Source: Treponema sp.
GTDB lineage: Bacteria > Spirochaetota > Spirochaetia > Treponematales > Breznakiellaceae
DNA length: 7,127 nucleotides
NCBI GenBank assembly: GCA_031254385.1
Contig: JAIRUO010000286.1
Location: forward strand, 1-7,127
Direction of reading: 5' to 3'
Under the pieces are notes generated by a model. It was not told where the DNA came from. It worked only from the letters and a program-made list of their open reading frames with translations, and did not search any database. The translations under genes were made by a program, and so were the position numbers. The first letter of the stretch is position 1; each line of letters begins with the position of its first letter. Positions 5,017-7,127 of the stretch are shown here, piece by piece.

Positions 5017-5791
5017 CATTGGTATTAACCTGACCCACCCTTCTTTCGACAAGGACTGCAAGGAAGTAATGCAAGCTGCGGCTAACGCCGGGGTAAAAAT
5101 TTTGGTCATTACCGGAACCAGCGTCAGCGCAAGCCAAAAAGCCCACTCCTTTATAGAGCAAAACAAAAACAGCCCCTGCAAATTGTTCTTTACCGCCGGC
5201 ATCCACCCCCACGAGGCATCCGGTTGCGATAATTCTGCCATAGAAGCACTACACGGCATGGCGGGCCAGGGCGCTATAGCCATTGGCGAGTGCGGCCTGG
5301 ATTATTGCCGGGATTATTCGCCTCGCCCTGTCCAGCGCCAATGCTTTGAAAAACAGCTTGAACTAGCAACAGAACTGAAGCTGCCGCTCTTCCTCCATGA
5401 ACGTGAGGCCTTTGCAGATTTTAAAGATATGCTGAAAAACGCCATGCAAAAAGTGCCAGGCGCGGTGGTTCACTGTTTCACCGGCTCAGAAACCGAACTA
5501 GAAGCTTATTTGGATATGGGCTGCCATATTGGTATAACCGGCTGGATCTGCGATGAAAGGCGCGGTCTGCATCTTGCAAACCTTGTAAAAAAAATCCCCT
5601 CCAATCGTCTGTTAATAGAAACCGATGCTCCCTTTCTAGCGCCAAGGGATCTGCCCGGAAAAAAAATACACCGGAACGAGCCTAAATACCTTCCTCACAT
5701 TGCACAGGTTATAGCGCGTTACGTGAACAAAGACCCTGCCGTACTTGCGGAGGAAACATACGCGAACAGCATTAGGTTTTTTGGAATATAA
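5003..5791 (+). CDS. tatD: TatD-family metal-dependent nuclease
   Basis: A 262-residue TIM-barrel hydrolase. The start VDIGINL, without the His-x-His found in YcfH and YjjV paralogues, is characteristic of TatD proper. Other blocks are GIHPHE (His68, His70), the metal-bridging Glu96 in GECGLDY, His132 in FLHERE, His157 in VHCFTG, the ITGWICDERRG block, and Asp208 in ETDAPFLAPRDL. Length and motifs are complete. TatD is a magnesium-dependent 3'-5' exonuclease acting on DNA or RNA and linked to repair of oxidative damage. Despite the name it is not required for Tat export. It overlaps ttcA by 14 bases and closes the operon. No clear T-run terminator follows; the inverted-repeat element at 5798 begins seven bases after the stop. 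Confidence 0.95.
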   Translation: MNLVDIGINLTHPSFDKDCKEVMQAAANAGVKILVITGTSVSASQKAHSFIEQNKNSPCKLFFTAGIHPHEASGCDNSAIEALHGMAGQGAIAIGECGLDYCRDYSPRPVQRQCFEKQLELATELKLPLFLHEREAFADFKDMLKNAMQKVPGAVVHCFTGSETELEAYLDMGCHIGITGWICDERRGLHLANLVKKIPSNRLLIETDAPFLAPRDLPGKKIHRNEPKYLPHIAQVIARYVNKDPAVLAEETYANSIRFFGI

Positions 5792-5797
5792 AAGAAG

Positions 5798-5952
5798 AAC
5801 CACGGATTGCACGGATTTTAACGGATGAACACAGATAAAAAGTCTTAAAACTCCAAATCCGCGATAATCAAGAGGGGAACCGCGTATCGTTGATACGACA
5901 CCGCTATGCGGTTCGGTTGAGTATACCGTCTTCATCCGTGTAATCCGTGGTT
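5798..5952. repeat. 155-bp element with 19-bp terminal inverted repeats (MITE-like)
   Basis: The left end (5798-5816) and right end (5934-5952) are inverted repeats matching at 18 of 19 positions, built on the words ccacggatt and cacggat. An acggatgaa word at 5821-5829 is repeated in inverted form at 5931-5939, so the right arm also matches a second left site. The centre holds a nested structure: gaaccgc (5877-5883) against gcggttc (5908-5914) enclosing a 6-bp hairpin (5883-5897). There is no ORF and no target-site duplication. Repeats of this ACGGAT style are scattered in many environmental bacterial genomes. Lying between convergent genes it could also limit read-through in both directions, which is inference. 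Confidence 0.75.
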
Positions 5953-5966
5953 AATTTCATAATTCG

Positions 5967-7127
5967 TTAAAACCCAGCAGAGGCGCTGGCGTGGGCGGTA
6001 ACAGAACTGCCCATATAAATCGCACCGTTTTTGGCTGAGGCTTCGTGTTTCGCGTAATCAAAGGCCAGTTCTAAATCCCCAAGACCGCCACGGCTGCGGA
6101 TTTCAGATTTTGCTCCGGCTTCGGCCTCTGAGGCGGCAAAGGCTTCGGCTTCGGACAATTTCCTGAATGTGCCGTTTTGGTTGCAGCCGTAAACCGTGTA
6201 CCCGAAAATTCCATCTCTGTGGTAATCTGGCTTTATTTCTACTGTATAAGAGGCGCGTATCTTTCCAGCTACAGCGCCAAGGGCGTTTGCGACCTCATAA
6301 TGATCGGGAATGACGGCACTTGTACCGAAAAGCCGAGCCACATCATCCAGAAAAATCCTGATGGGTGCGCCAAGGCCCACGAGCGGCAGTGGTGTGTGCA
6401 AATTCAATGCCACTAACGTGTTGGCATGGCCAACTTGGGCCTTGCCATCTTCGGCATGGCCAACTTGGGCATTGCCATCTTCGGCGTTGCCAACTTGGGT
6501 ATTGCGAGCTTGGGCTTTGCAAGCCTTCGCTGATTCATAACTTTGCTGGATAAAATACTCCGTTCCTTCGAGGCTGGCCTTTTTCTCAAAGTTTTTATCC
6601 TGGTTCTCAAGAAGGGTTCTGGCGATATTAAAGTAGAGTTTTCGCTTTACCTCGTCATACACGCGGTTGCAAAGATCGTCCACGGTTATACCCATGTTCA
6701 GGGCTATGTGCCTTGCGGCAAGAAGCGAAGCTTCGTTTGAATAAGCGGAAAAATCGTTTGTTAGGTGCATAACGTCCGTCGGCGTAAAACCTACCATTTG
6801 GATAATGCCTTCTGCCAAAAGCCGCGAAGGGTTGAGATTGTAAATATCCGTGTCCATTGCCGCAGCAGCTTCACGAAGGATTAGTGGGCCCTTCTCCAGA
6901 ATTTCACACAGCTTCTTTTCCGTGTCAGTATAACGGGCGCTGTCGCGGATACCGCTACCAAGAAGAAAATGCTCGTGAAGAAAAAGGGAATGTTGGGTAT
7001 GGCTTTCGGCCAAGTTCCGAAGTTTTTCAATTACAGCCGGATATTTTGAGGCAGCAACGCAAAGGGGAACAACCCGGTACTCCTCAAGTATCAGGCACTT
7101 TTCGTTATAATGAACCGCGCTGTCTCC
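5967..7127 (-). CDS. Hydantoinase/oxoprolinase family protein, C-terminal part (5' end beyond window)
   Basis: The frame is open to the right edge and codes 386 residues with the N-terminus missing. It begins GDSAVHYNE, the end of the GGDS motif of HyuA-like proteins, and continues LEEYRVVPLCVAAS. Further family blocks are GFTPTDVMHL (about 113-122), a helical segment, GLGAPIRIFL (251-260), and VIPDHYEVANALGAV just beyond. The last 20 residues resemble the family's C-terminal strand. Relatives hydrolyse hydantoins or 5-oxoproline with ATP, or belong to uncharacterised acetone-carboxylase-like branches, so the substrate cannot be assigned. A low-complexity repeat (about residues 209-234) is inserted between conserved blocks. 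A TTG at 7013 is internal, not a start. It is convergent with tatD, so its promoter lies outside the window. Confidence 0.9.
   Translation of the reverse strand, partial: GDSAVHYNEKCLILEEYRVVPLCVAASKYPAVIEKLRNLAESHTQHSLFLHEHFLLGSGIRDSARYTDTEKKLCEILEKGPLILREAAAAMDTDIYNLNPSRLLAEGIIQMVGFTPTDVMHLTNDFSAYSNEASLLAARHIALNMGITVDDLCNRVYDEVKRKLYFNIARTLLENQDKNFEKKASLEGTEYFIQQSYESAKACKAQARNTQVGNAEDGNAQVGHAEDGKAQVGHANTLVALNLHTPLPLVGLGAPIRIFLDDVARLFGTSAVIPDHYEVANALGAVAGKIRASYTVEIKPDYHRDGIFGYTVYGCNQNGTFRKLSEAEAFAASEAEAGAKSEIRSRGGLGDLELAFDYAKHEASAKNGAIYMGSSVTAHASASAGF
6423..6512 (-). repeat. In-frame 30-bp tandem repeat, three copies, in the hydantoinase gene
   Basis: Copies lie at 6423-6452, 6453-6482 and 6483-6512. 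The first two differ at one base and the third is more diverged. Each 30-bp unit encodes two related pentapeptides of the form xAQVG and xAEDG on the minus strand. Because the unit is a multiple of three, copy number can change without breaking the frame. The surroundings suggest an exposed linker loop. Confidence 0.9.

Noticed and set aside
6967..7013. TTG at 7013 as the start of the hydantoinase-like gene
   Set aside because: The frame stays open to the window edge and the upstream 38 residues contain conserved family sequence (GDSAVHY, RVVPLCVAAS), so the TTG is an internal leucine codon.

Overview
This window most resembles chromosomal DNA from a free-living or gut-associated Gram-negative-type bacterium. 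A spirochaete such as a termite-gut Treponema is my best guess. The guess rests on near 50% GC by eye, an exported xylanase with a relaxed lipobox-like cysteine, a bacteriohemerythrin, tRNA genes without encoded CCA, and many short palindromic repeats. None of these is diagnostic and no phylogenetic marker is present, so the assignment is low confidence.

Layout. Positions 1-725 hold two serine tRNA genes on the minus strand: tRNA-Ser(UGA), cut by the window edge at its 3' end, and tRNA-Ser(GCU). They are separated by 554 bp of non-coding DNA. This spacer is highly organised. Positions 85-541 form four tandem units with a period of 114-115 bp. Each unit carries a copy of the tRNA-Ser 5' acceptor strand and leader, and several stems whose two arms change together between units. 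Part of the unit aligns with the anticodon and variable arms of the neighbouring tRNA-Ser(GCU). It looks like an array of tRNA-derived structured elements on the tRNA-coding strand, and is the most unusual thing here.

Positions 794-3403 hold three minus-strand genes that could be one transcript: bacteriohemerythrin, a family 10 glycoside hydrolase (xylanase) with a CBM4/9-like domain and a signal peptide, and a small retropepsin-like aspartic protease. A good sigma-70-type promoter (3432-3460) lies before the hemerythrin gene. A similar one (752-780) sits just past the protease gene and should drive the tRNA genes.

Positions 3507-5791 hold a compact plus-strand operon with overlapping genes: tcdA (cyclic t6A37 formation in tRNA), a ttcA-like tRNA 2-thiocytidine synthase, and tatD (metal-dependent nuclease). 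Its putative promoter is back-to-back with the hemerythrin promoter and would place the mRNA start almost on the tcdA ATG. Two of the three genes modify the tRNA anticodon loop. The tRNA-Ser(GCU) in this window decodes an ANN box and is an expected ct6A substrate.

Positions 5792-5966 hold a 155-bp element with 19-bp terminal inverted repeats between convergent genes. From 5967 to the right edge lies the C-terminal part of a hydantoinase/oxoprolinase-family protein on the minus strand, with an in-frame 30-bp tandem repeat inserted between conserved blocks.
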